Below the pieces are notes generated by a model that saw only the letters and a list, made by a program, of their open reading frames with translations, was not told where the DNA came from and searched no databases. From assembly GCF_023008405.1 (NCBI RefSeq), contig NZ_CP095376.1, forward strand, positions 6,676,501 to 6,740,500: DNA of 64,000 nucleotides, read 5' to 3'. The stretch comes from Amycolatopsis sp. FBCC-B4732 (lineage in GTDB: Bacteria; Actinomycetota; Actinomycetes; Mycobacteriales; Pseudonocardiaceae). Positions 34,788 through 42,740 of the stretch are shown here, one piece after another. The translations under genes were made by a program, and so were the position numbers. How positions within the stretch are numbered: position 1 is the stretch's first letter; each line of letters begins with the position of its first letter.

Positions 34788-35369
34788 GTGCCGGTGGCAC
34801 AGCGGTTCCGGCGCAAGCGCGCCGAACAGGACGAAGCGGGCGCGGCGCCGCGCCCGCGGCTGCACGCGGTCGGCGCGGACGTCTACCCGGGCTGGGAGGC
34901 GGTCTACCGCGACAACGTCGACCGGGTGTTCCGGCTGATGTTCTCGAAGGTCGGCAACCGGCCGGACGCCGAAGACCTCACCACCGAGGTCTTCCTGACG
35001 GCGTTGCGGCCGTTGCGGGTCTCGGCGAGCGTGGGCGAGGTCCGGGCGTACCTGCTGGCCACCGCGCGCACGGTGCTGGCCGGGCACTGGCGGCGCACGC
35101 TCGGCCGGGAGATCACCACCCTGGACGAGGAGCACGACGTCGCCATGTTTGAAGCAGGCACCGTGGACCCGCGCATCCTGGTCCGCGCCGAAGCGATCCT
35201 CGCGCAGCTGCCCGAGCGCTACGGGCGGATCCTGCGGCTGCGGTTCCTGCAGGCCTGCTCGCTGAAGGAGGCGGCGGAGCAGCTGGGCACCACCGTCGGC
35301 AACGCGAAGGTGCTGCAGCACCGGGCGCTGCGCCAGGCGGCTCAGCTGGCGGAAGGGATGGACACGTGA
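34788..35369 (+). CDS. ECF-type RNA polymerase sigma factor
   Basis: 193 residues. GTG 34788 has GGGGAGAAG 7 bases upstream. Sigma region 2 (~45-110: VYRDNVDRVFRLMFSKVGNR, DAEDLTTEVFLTALR) and region 4 (~135-190: ILAQLPERYGRILRLRFLQA, LKEAAEQLGTTVGNAKVLQH) are clear; region 3 is absent as in ECF factors. The stop overlaps the start of the membrane Rieske gene, the position usually held by an anti-sigma factor. Probably autoregulated through the promoter at 34710-34748. Confidence 0.93.
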   Translation: MPVAQRFRRKRAEQDEAGAAPRPRLHAVGADVYPGWEAVYRDNVDRVFRLMFSKVGNRPDAEDLTTEVFLTALRPLRVSASVGEVRAYLLATARTVLAGHWRRTLGREITTLDEEHDVAMFEAGTVDPRILVRAEAILAQLPERYGRILRLRFLQACSLKEAAEQLGTTVGNAKVLQHRALRQAAQLAEGMDT

Positions 35370-36028
35370 GCACTCGAGGCGTCCGCCGGTTCGTCAAGGA
35401 CCTCCTGCGGCGGCGACGGCCGCACCCGTTCGCGGCCGGGCCGGGCGACGAAGCCGAGCTGCGGACCGCGGTGCTGCTGCGCGCCGCCCGGCCCGGGGGT
35501 GCCGCGGCGAGCGAGGAGTTCGTCGCGGACCTGCACCGGCGGCTCGCCAGGGAGTTCGAGGAGCCGGCGCCGGCCGGCAACCGGCGCCGGTTCATCCAGG
35601 TGTCCTCGGCCGCCGCGGTGGCGGCCGCGGCGGGTGCCGGCGTCGAGTACCTGGTGACGGCCGGTGCCGGACCGGCGGCGGAGGACACGTTGCGGCCGGA
35701 GAACGGCGAGTGGCGGATCGTCGTCGCGGGGCACGACCTGCCCGAGGGCGGGGTGCGGCCGTTCGACTTCGGCGCGGTGGCGGGGTTCGTGCACCGCTCC
35801 GGCGGCGAAGTGCGGGCGGTGTCGGCGACCTGCACGCACCTCGGCTGCCGGCTGAACCTGGACGCACCGGCGCGGCGGCTGAACTGCCCGTGCCACCGGA
35901 CTTCGTTCGCCGTCGACGGGGCGGTCCTGATGCACCAGCTGCCGGTGACGCCGCCGCCGTTGCCGCACCTGGTCGTGCGGGAGAGCGGCGGTGTGGTCGA
36001 GGTGCTCGTGCCGACCGAGGGGACGTGA
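35366..36028 (+). CDS. Membrane-anchored Rieske [2Fe-2S] protein, possible redox anti-sigma
   Basis: 220 residues, GTG overlapping the sigma stop (GTGA). Residues 1-75 are cytoplasmic and charged, with ELRTAVLLRAARPG and EEFVADLHRRLAREFEE. A hydrophobic segment (RRRFIQVSSAAAVAAAAGAG, ~73-92) follows. The Rieske domain (~110-215) has CTHLGC (Cys156, His158, Cys161) and CPCH (Cys174, Cys176, His177): four cluster ligands plus a disulfide pair. The topology is that of an anti-sigma factor with an extracytoplasmic redox sensor. That role is inferred from position. Confidence 0.85.
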   Translation: MSTRGVRRFVKDLLRRRRPHPFAAGPGDEAELRTAVLLRAARPGGAAASEEFVADLHRRLAREFEEPAPAGNRRRFIQVSSAAAVAAAAGAGVEYLVTAGAGPAAEDTLRPENGEWRIVVAGHDLPEGGVRPFDFGAVAGFVHRSGGEVRAVSATCTHLGCRLNLDAPARRLNCPCHRTSFAVDGAVLMHQLPVTPPPLPHLVVRESGGVVEVLVPTEGT

Positions 36029-36064
36029 CGCCGGCGGATTCCGGGCGTGCGAGACGATGGGCAC

Positions 36065-36340
36065 GTGGCGAGAACCGTGGTCGTGGCGCTGGGGCTCGTC
36101 CTGATCGCGCTGGGGGTCGCCGCCGGGGGCGCGCTCCTGCTGATCGCCGGTCTGGCGAGCGGTGGCCGCGACTGGACCGGCTCCGGGGCGATGTTCACGG
36201 CGGCCGCCGTCGCCGTCGGGTGGACGGTGCTGGCCGGCGGGCTCGCGGTCTGGTCGGCGCGGCGCCGGGCGAGCTGGGGTGCCGGCCTGGCCTGCGTCGT
36301 GCTGGGCTTGGCGCCCGCCCTCGTGGTGGTCTTCCGCTGA
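36065..36340 (+). CDS. Small multi-helix membrane protein
   Basis: 91 residues with three hydrophobic helices (VVVALGLVLIALGVAAGGAL, AMFTAAAVAVGWTVLAGG, ACVVLGLAPALVVV). GTG 36065 or GTG 36047 may start it. It lies 36 bases after the Rieske gene on the same strand, so it may belong to the sigma operon. No family recognised. Confidence 0.6.
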   Translation: MARTVVVALGLVLIALGVAAGGALLLIAGLASGGRDWTGSGAMFTAAAVAVGWTVLAGGLAVWSARRRASWGAGLACVVLGLAPALVVVFR

Positions 36341-36343
36341 AGC

Positions 36344-36877
36344 TCAGCCGGTCAGGACCCACTCGATCTGCTCGACGGTCGGCGTCTCCACCTCGAACAG
36401 GCACTGGAGCTGGAAGCCGTCGGCGGTCGCGGCCAGGCGAGCCGCCTCGGCCGGGGGCAGGACCTCCGCCAGCCGCTCGCGCAGGCGGGCGTTCGACAGG
36501 CGGCTGGCCTGGCGGAACTCCTCGTGCCTGGTCCCCAGCGCGTACAGCTCGTAGGCGACCACGCTCGTCGCCCGCTGCTCGGTCAGCTGGTGGTGGATCA
36601 GCTCCGCCAGCCGGGGCACCACGTTCTCCGGGCTGGTGCCGTCCAGCCACTCGCGCAGCGTGTCCGTCCGCAGCCGCAGGACGCGGGAGCCGACCTCGAA
36701 CAACAGGGCGGGCACCGACGGGAAGTGTTCGGCCGCGGCGCCGTCCGGGAGACCCGCTTCGGCCGTCACCGCATCGGCCGTGACGCTCGCGATGCCGCCG
36801 CGCTGCGCCAGCCGGACGGCGGCGTGCACGAGCCGCTCCCGCCACTCGGGGTCGATCGGCGTGTTCTTCGGGTGCAC
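36344..36877 (-). CDS. TetR-family transcriptional regulator
   Basis: 177 residues. The N-terminal HTH (~12-58) reads RERLVHAAVRLAQRGGIASV, VTAEAGLPDGAAAEHFPSVP. The C-terminal ligand-binding helices end in FQLQCLFEVETPTVEQIEWV. Shorter than average but complete. It converges with the small membrane gene 4 bases away. Target unknown; the IS5-type remnant lies upstream. Confidence 0.88.
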   Translation of the reverse strand: MHPKNTPIDPEWRERLVHAAVRLAQRGGIASVTADAVTAEAGLPDGAAAEHFPSVPALLFEVGSRVLRLRTDTLREWLDGTSPENVVPRLAELIHHQLTEQRATSVVAYELYALGTRHEEFRQASRLSNARLRERLAEVLPPAEAARLAATADGFQLQCLFEVETPTVEQIEWVLTG

Positions 36878-36940
36878 CAGCAGCTCCCCCCTCCTGACCC
36901 CGAAAGCATGACACCGTCGCGTGTCAAGGGGCCAACCGGG

Positions 36941-37758
36941 CTAGGGCGTGTCTGGCAAAAGGATTCGCTGGTTGCCGGGATACTGCCGGTCGTGTCGCGG
37001 TTTCAGGTGCTTCCGGATGCTCAGTGGGTGGTGATCGAGGGGATCACCCACCGGTATCGGTGTGGGTCCCGTGGCGGGATGCGGCTGCGGTTTTCGGACC
37101 GTGGCAGACGATCTGGACCTGGCACCGCCGGATGACCGGTGACGGCACCTGGGATACCCCACTGCGGCGCCTGCTCACCGAAGCGCGGGCGCATCAGCAC
37201 GCCACCGACATCACCCGGCCCACAGGGAGCTGGGTCGAACTACACGGAACTGCTGACCGAGCCGCCTGACCACGCCATCGGCCGCTCCCGCGGCGGCGGG
37301 AGCACCGAAGTGCACCACCTCGTCGACGGCAACGGCCGACCTCTGGTGGCGTCGGCCGGACCGGCCAGGCCGGTGACGCACCGATGTTCCCGCACCTGAT
37401 GCGGCACCTGCGCATCCGCCGAGCTGGACGCGGTCGCGCCCGGACCCGGTCCGACCGCGTCCGCGGCGACAAGGCCTACTCCTCGCGCGCGATCCGCGGG
37501 CATCTGCGCGGCCGCGGTATCACCGCCGCATCCCTGAACCCGCCGATCAGGCCGGGCATCGCCAACGCCGCGGTTCCCGCGGCGGACGTCCACCCGCCTT
37601 CGACATGGAGGACTACCGCGGTCGAACGTCACTTCACCCTGCTCGAACAATGGCGCGGCCCGGCCACTCGCTACGACAAGCTCGCCATCGTCCACCGATC
37701 AGCCGTCGTTCTCCACGCCGTGGTCACCTGGACCAAAGCATGGTCAGACGCGACCTAG
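36941..37758 (+). mobile_element. Degenerate IS5-family insertion sequence
   Basis: The left end CTAGGGCGTGTCTGGCAAAA (36941-36960) and right end CAGACGCGACCTAG (37745-37758) form imperfect inverted repeats bounded by CTAG. Transposase pieces occur in several frames: VSRFQVLPDAQWVVIEG, PWRDAAAVFGPWQTIWTWHR, then RVRGDKAYSSRAIRGHLRGR and RPGIANAAVP. The last includes the second Asp region, but the frame is broken several times, so it is inactive. The right CTAG contains the stop codon of the response regulator gene. Confidence 0.8.
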
Positions 37759-38357
37759 AGCCAGTCGTGCTCACGCGCGTAGCGGGCCGCTTCGTGACGG
37801 GTGCGGGTCTGGGTCTTCTGCATCGCGTTCGACAGGTAGTTGCGGACCGTGCCCTCGGCGAGGTGCAGCCGGGCCGCGATGTCGGCCACCGAGTAGCCGT
37901 CGCGGGTCGCGCGCAGGACGTCGAGCTCGCGGTCGGTCAACGGGCAGTCGTCGACGACGGCGAGGGCCGAGACGTCCGGGTCGATCCAGCGCTTGCCCGC
38001 GTGCAGGGTCTTGATCACCGACGTGATGTGCGCCGGTTCCGCCGCCTTGCTGACGAAGCCCTGGACGCCGAGCTTCAGCGCCTTGCGGAGCACGCCGGGG
38101 CGGGCGTGCCGGGTCAGCATCAGGATCACCTGGCCGGGATGGGCGCGGCGGATCCGCTCGACCGCGCCGAGGCCGTCGACGCCGGGCATTTCGAGGTCGA
38201 TGACCAGCACGTCCGGCCGATGCTCCAGGGTGGCGGTGACCGCCGATTCACCGTCTTCGGCCTCGGCCAGCACCGTGATCCCGCCTTCCAGGGGCAGCAG
38301 CGCGGCCAGTGCCTTGCGGAGCAGGGCTTCGTCGTCGGCGAGCACCACCGTCGTCAT
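37755..38357 (-). CDS. LuxR/NarL-type response regulator
   Basis: 200 residues. GGAGG precedes ATG 38357. The receiver domain (1-~120) has acidic pair DDE, phosphoacceptor Asp in VLVIDLEMPG, Thr in MLTRHARPG and Lys in GFVSKAAEPA. The C-terminal GerE HTH reads LTDRELDVLRATRDGYSVAD and GTVRNYLSNAMQKT. The start overlaps the kinase stop (ATGA). It forms a DesRK-like pair with the kinase and probably controls the divergent ABC exporter. Confidence 0.93.
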   Translation of the reverse strand: MTTVVLADDEALLRKALAALLPLEGGITVLAEAEDGESAVTATLEHRPDVLVIDLEMPGVDGLGAVERIRRAHPGQVILMLTRHARPGVLRKALKLGVQGFVSKAAEPAHITSVIKTLHAGKRWIDPDVSALAVVDDCPLTDRELDVLRATRDGYSVADIAARLHLAEGTVRNYLSNAMQKTQTRTRHEAARYAREHDWL

Positions 38358-39481
38358 CGTCGGGCCTCCTTCGGCGCGGGGAAGGCCGCCGCGGTGCGGA
38401 ACCGGCCGTCGGAGTGCGAGACTTCCAGCTCGGCGCCGTGCCCGGCCAGGCGGTGCCGGAGGACCGCGAGCCCGCTCAGCTCGAGCGGGCCGGTGTCCGG
38501 GGCGCCGTCGTTGACGATCGCGATCCCGCGGCGGGTCAGCGTGATCCGCACCTGGCGGGCCTCGGCGTGGCGCAGGATGTTGGTCGTCGTCTCGCGCAGG
38601 ACCTGGCCGAGCAGCTCGCTCGCGGCGTCGTCCACTTCGGACTCCCGCTCGACCCGGACGTGGATCCCCGCCGCCTCGAAGAGGTTCTTGGCGTTCTCCA
38701 GCTCGGCGGACAGGTTGAGCCGCCGCTGGGCGTAGGCGAGTTCCTTGGTCTGGACGATGGTGTCGCCGACCAGGCTGTGCACTTCCCGCAGCTCCTCGCG
38801 CGCCCGGTCGGGTTCGCGGTCCAGCAGCTTCTCGGCCAGCGCCACCTTCAGCTTGACGACGTGCAGGGTGTGGCCCTGGATGTCGTGCAGGTCGCCGGCG
38901 AAGCGCACGCGTTCCCGGGTGACGGCCAGCTCCGCTTCCCGCTCGCGGGACTGTTCCAGCTCGGCGATCAGGTCGAAGAAGCGCTGGCTGGCGAACATGA
39001 ACGCGGTCGAGAACAGCATGGCGAACGCCGGGACGGCGGCGAACTGGAACAGCCGCCAGCCGATCCGGTCGTCGTGCACGAGTGCGTTCGTCGCGCCCAG
39101 GGCCGCGATCAGGGCGGCCAGCCCGCCCAGCGCGGCGAGCCGGTGTCGCGGCAGCGGCGGGATGAGGTACGAACCCACGACGGACAGGCCGAAGAACGCG
39201 GCGGTGTCGTCGGTCAGCGCCCCGGCCAGCCAGACCACCGCGGTGACGACCAGGCTCGGGCGCGCGACGCGCAGGTAGTCCCCCGCGGTCCAGCGCTCGG
39301 CCGTCGCCAGCGCCGCGACCAGCCCGACGACCTGGATCACGACGTGCCACCAGGACCGGGCGGTCAGGAACAGCAGCAGCAGGCCGACGATCACCAGCGG
39401 CGGGACGGTCGTGATCAGGTTCAGCCGGCGCAGGCGCTCCTGGACGCCCCCACCCGTCCAGGAGCTCCGGCGCGCGATCAT
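38354..39481 (-). CDS. DesK-like sensor histidine kinase
   Basis: 375 residues. Start 39481 follows GGAGG; an upstream in-frame start lacks a site. Residues ~15-170 contain about five or six membrane helices with short loops, so it likely senses membrane state or an intramembrane ligand. The HisKA_3 segment ERVRFAGDLHDIQGHTLHVV carries the phospho-His (DLHDIQGH). The HATPase region includes LRETTTNILRHAEA and a weak G-box near LSGLAVLRHRLAGHG. It divergently faces the ABC exporter genes. Confidence 0.92.
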   Translation of the reverse strand: MIARRSSWTGGGVQERLRRLNLITTVPPLVIVGLLLLFLTARSWWHVVIQVVGLVAALATAERWTAGDYLRVARPSLVVTAVVWLAGALTDDTAAFFGLSVVGSYLIPPLPRHRLAALGGLAALIAALGATNALVHDDRIGWRLFQFAAVPAFAMLFSTAFMFASQRFFDLIAELEQSREREAELAVTRERVRFAGDLHDIQGHTLHVVKLKVALAEKLLDREPDRAREELREVHSLVGDTIVQTKELAYAQRRLNLSAELENAKNLFEAAGIHVRVERESEVDDAASELLGQVLRETTTNILRHAEARQVRITLTRRGIAIVNDGAPDTGPLELSGLAVLRHRLAGHGAELEVSHSDGRFRTAAAFPAPKEARR

Positions 39482-39602
39482 CGGTACCTCCACGAACCCG
39501 AGCGTAACGGGATCCGCGGGCGCCACCAGTGACACTGCGTCATGTATCCGGGTGACGTCGCCTCACTGCCGGGCGGCGCCGATCCCCGCTGGAATTCGGG
39601 GC

Positions 39603-40499
39603 ATGTCCACGACACCCGTCATCGACGTCGATCGCCTCACCCTCACCTACGGCGGTTTCCCCGCCGTGAAGGACCTTTCGTTCCAAGTGGACCGCGGGGA
39701 GCTGTACGCCCTGCTCGGCACCAACGGCGCCGGGAAGACCTCGACCCTGGAGACGGTCGAAGGCCACCGCGCGCCGACTTCCGGTGCCGTGCGGGTGTTC
39801 GGTAAGGACCCCCGCGACCGCGCCGCCGTCCGCCCGCGGATGGGGATCATGTTGCAGGAGAGCGGGTTCTCCGCCGACCTGACCGTGCGCGAGACCGTCT
39901 CGCTGGTCGGGCGGCTCACCGAACGCCACGACGACGCCGGGCGCGTGCTCGGCGTGGTCGGCCTCACCCGCAAGGCGAGCACCAAGGTCGGGCAGCTCTC
40001 GGGCGGTGAGAAGCGGCGGCTCGACTTCGCCACCGCCGTCTACGGCACGCCGGAGCTGGTGTTCCTCGACGAGCCCACCACCGGCCTCGACATCCAGTCG
40101 CGCGACGCGCTCTGGGACGCCGTCGACCGGCTGCGCGAGGACGGCTCCACCGTCGTGCTCACCACGCACTACCTCGAGGAAGCCCAGCAGCGCGCCGACC
40201 GCATCGGGCTCATGCACCAGGGCGCGTTCCACCGCGAGGGCACGGTCGCCGAGCTGACCAGGACGCTGCCCTCGACCATCCACTTCGGACTCCCGGCGCA
40301 CGCGCCGTCACCGCCGCTGCTCGCCACGCGCGGCGCCGACGGCAAGTTCCTCGTCGAGACGTTCGGCCTGCAGAAGGACCTCCACACGCTGCTCGCGTGG
40401 GCGCAGGACCAGGCCGTGGAGCTGCTCGACCTGCAGGCCGGGCCGACGCGCCTGGACGACGTCTTCCGCGCCATCGAAAACTCCGGAAAGGACGAATGA
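39603..40499 (+). CDS. ABC exporter ATP-binding subunit
   Basis: 298 residues. Walker A LGTNGAGKTST (~40), Q-loop MLQESG, signature LSGGEKRRLDFA, Walker B ELVFLDEPTTGLD and switch His in LTTHYLEEA. The C-terminal extension is typical of CcmA/DrrA-type exporters. Divergent from the two-component system and coupled to the permease by an ATGA overlap. Probably exports a lipid or drug; the DesK-like partner suggests membrane-stress control. Confidence 0.93.
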   Translation: MSTTPVIDVDRLTLTYGGFPAVKDLSFQVDRGELYALLGTNGAGKTSTLETVEGHRAPTSGAVRVFGKDPRDRAAVRPRMGIMLQESGFSADLTVRETVSLVGRLTERHDDAGRVLGVVGLTRKASTKVGQLSGGEKRRLDFATAVYGTPELVFLDEPTTGLDIQSRDALWDAVDRLREDGSTVVLTTHYLEEAQQRADRIGLMHQGAFHREGTVAELTRTLPSTIHFGLPAHAPSPPLLATRGADGKFLVETFGLQKDLHTLLAWAQDQAVELLDLQAGPTRLDDVFRAIENSGKDE

Positions 40500-41218
40500 T
40501 GTTGACGATCGCCCGCGGCGAGCTGATCCAGCTCTTCCGGAACCGGCTCGTCCTGGTCACCGCCCTGGTGCTGCCGGCCGCGCTCAGCGCGTTCTTCATC
40601 GCCCGGCACGACGTGTTCGCCGAGGTGGGGAGCCTCGGCTACATCGCCACGCTGACGTTGTTCTTCGTGCTGGGCATCGGCCTCTACACCACGACGGTGA
40701 CGACGCTGGCCGCCCGCCGCCAGAACCTGTTCCTCAAGCGCCTGCGCTCCACCGCGGCGGGCGACGCCGGGATCCTCGGCGGGCTGCTGCTGCCGGTCAC
40801 CGTGATCGCGGTGGTGCAGATCGCCGTGCTGCTCGCGGTGCTGGCCGTGGTCACCGGGAAGCCGGCGAACCCGCTGCTGCTGGCCGCGGCCGTCGTGGCC
40901 ACCGTGGTCATGATGCTCGCGCTCGGCCTGGCCACGGCCGGGCTGACGAACTCGCCCGAACACGCGCAGGTGACGACGCTGCCGATCAGCCTCGGCGTGA
41001 TCGCGGTGGCCGGCTGGGTCGGCCTCACCGGCACCGGCGAGCTGACGCTGCTCAAGCGCCTGCTGCCCGGTGGTTCGGCGGCCGAGCTGGTGCTCGACGC
41101 CTGGAACGGCGGCCGCCCGGTCGCCGATTCGCTGGTCCTGTTCGCCCCGACCCTGGCCTGGGTCGTCGTCGCGGTCGTGCTGGCGACGCGGCTGTTCCGC
41201 TGGGAACCGCGCCGCTGA
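40496..41218 (+). CDS. ABC-2-type permease
   Basis: 240 residues, six hydrophobic segments: VLVTALVLPAALSAFFI, LGYIATLTLFFVLGIGLYTT, two in the GDAGILGGLLLPVTVIAVVQ to PLLLAAAVVATVVMM stretch, PISLGVIAVAGWVGL and LAWVVVAVVLATRLF. The start is ATG 40496 or the adjacent ATG 40499. Forms the transporter with the ATPase encoded just upstream. Confidence 0.9.
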   Translation: MMLTIARGELIQLFRNRLVLVTALVLPAALSAFFIARHDVFAEVGSLGYIATLTLFFVLGIGLYTTTVTTLAARRQNLFLKRLRSTAAGDAGILGGLLLPVTVIAVVQIAVLLAVLAVVTGKPANPLLLAAAVVATVVMMLALGLATAGLTNSPEHAQVTTLPISLGVIAVAGWVGLTGTGELTLLKRLLPGGSAAELVLDAWNGGRPVADSLVLFAPTLAWVVVAVVLATRLFRWEPRR

Positions 41219-41244
41219 CCGCGGTGCGAACGAAAGGAAATCCG

Positions 41245-42678
41245 ATGCGCAAAACCTTGCTGGCGGCCGCGATCGCGGTGGTGGGCGCGACGATCGTCGT
41301 CCCCGCCGCGTCCGCCGCGCCGAACACCTTGAGCTGGGGACCGTGCCCGGCCGGGGCCTTCCCGACGCCCGACCTGCAGTGCACGACGATGAAGGTCCCG
41401 CTGGACTACGGGGACCCGGGCGGAAAGGCGATCGACGTCGCCGTGTCGCGCCTGCCGAGCAAGAACCCGGCGAAGCGGCGGGGTGTGCTGCTGACCAACC
41501 CGGGCGGGCCCGGCGGCGGGGGCCTGGACTACCCGCAGCTGCTGAAGTACGTGAAGCTGCCGCAGGACGTGCTCGACGCCTACGACATCGTCGGCTTCGA
41601 CCCGCGCGGGGTCGCGCACAGCACGCCGGTGACGTGCGACCTGACGCCGGAACAGATCGCCGTCGGCAACCTGCCGTACGCGAAGGGCCCGGCCGACGTC
41701 GTCAAGCAGGCTCAGCTGGCGAAGGCCGAGGCGAAGCAGTGCGCGGACGCGAAGACCGGGTCGATGCTGCCCCACGTCACCACGGCGAACACCGCGCGGG
41801 ACATGGACCGCATCCGCGCGGCGCTGGGTGAGTCCACGGTGTCCTACCTCGGCGCGTCGTACGGCACATACCTGGGCGCGGTGTACACGTCGCTGTTCCC
41901 CGAGCGCAGCGACCGGTTCGTGCTGGACAGCAGCCTCGGGCCGGGCGGCTACGACATCGAGGCGATGCGCGGCTTCGCGCGGGGCATGGAGGACCGGTTC
42001 CCGGACTTCGCGAAGTTCGCCGCGGCGCACCCGGAGTACGGGCTCGGCCGCACGACCGCGCAGGTGACGGCCAAGTTCTACGAGCTCGCGACGCGGCTGG
42101 ACCGCAACCCGGTCGAGGGCATCACCGGCTCGGTCTTCCGCGGCCTGACGTTCGAGGGCCTGTACTCGACGGACCTGGCGCCCTTGGCCGCGGACTGGCA
42201 GGGGCTCGAGCAGGGCCGGGCCCCGAAGCCGCCGGCGGAACCGGTGACGGGCGTGGAAAACCTGCTGGCGTCCCGCTTCGCGGTGATCTGCGGCGACTCG
42301 GCGTGGCCGCGGTCGATCGCGAGCTACCAGCTGGACGTGGCGATCGACCGCGTCCGGTACCCGATGCTCGGCGCGGCGGGCGCGAACATCGCGGCGTGCG
42401 CGTACTGGGCCCCGCCGGCCGAGCCGCGGGTGCGGATCACCGGCCGCGGCCCGGCGAACGTGCTGATGGTGCAGAACGAGCGTGACCCCGGGACGCCGTT
42501 GTCCGGGGCCCGCAAGCTGCGCGCGGCGTTCGGCGACCGCGCCCGCCTGATCACGATCGACCAAGGCGGGCACGGCGCTTACCTGTTCGGGCCCAACACG
42601 TGCGGGAACACCCTGGTGACGGGGTTCCTGGTGAACGGGCAGCGACCGGGCGACACGCACTGCGCCGCGGAAAGCTGA
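41245..42678 (+). CDS. Secreted tripeptidyl-aminopeptidase-like alpha/beta hydrolase
   Basis: 477 residues. ATG 41245 with AAAGGAA upstream. Signal peptide MRKTLLAAAIAVVGATIVVP...ASA. The oxyanion region is LLTNPGGPGGGGLD, the nucleophile elbow GASYGTYLG, the acidic residue lies in NERDPGTPL and the His in IDQGGHGAYLF. The cysteine-bearing C-terminus (FGPNTCGNTL...THCAAES) matches actinomycete Tap/SlpD-type enzymes. It removes N-terminal tripeptides from extracellular proteins. A long palindromic hairpin follows 13 bases after its stop. Confidence 0.92.
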   Translation: MRKTLLAAAIAVVGATIVVPAASAAPNTLSWGPCPAGAFPTPDLQCTTMKVPLDYGDPGGKAIDVAVSRLPSKNPAKRRGVLLTNPGGPGGGGLDYPQLLKYVKLPQDVLDAYDIVGFDPRGVAHSTPVTCDLTPEQIAVGNLPYAKGPADVVKQAQLAKAEAKQCADAKTGSMLPHVTTANTARDMDRIRAALGESTVSYLGASYGTYLGAVYTSLFPERSDRFVLDSSLGPGGYDIEAMRGFARGMEDRFPDFAKFAAAHPEYGLGRTTAQVTAKFYELATRLDRNPVEGITGSVFRGLTFEGLYSTDLAPLAADWQGLEQGRAPKPPAEPVTGVENLLASRFAVICGDSAWPRSIASYQLDVAIDRVRYPMLGAAGANIAACAYWAPPAEPRVRITGRGPANVLMVQNERDPGTPLSGARKLRAAFGDRARLITIDQGGHGAYLFGPNTCGNTLVTGFLVNGQRPGDTHCAAES

Positions 42679-42691
42679 GGCACGCCAGGAG

Positions 42692-42736
42692 GTCGTGAGT
42701 GTTCAGGCGGTTCTGACCCGCCTGAACACTCACGAC
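42692..42736. repeat. Palindromic repeat / bidirectional terminator, copy 1
   Basis: GTCGTGAGTGTTCAGGCGG pairs perfectly with CCGCCTGAACACTCACGAC around loop TTCTGAC. It lies between the convergent aminopeptidase and protease genes. The preceding CTGAGGCACGCCAG, which includes the aminopeptidase stop codon, is also shared with copy 2 at 48347-48394. Confidence 0.9.
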
Positions 42737-42740
42737 CGGG

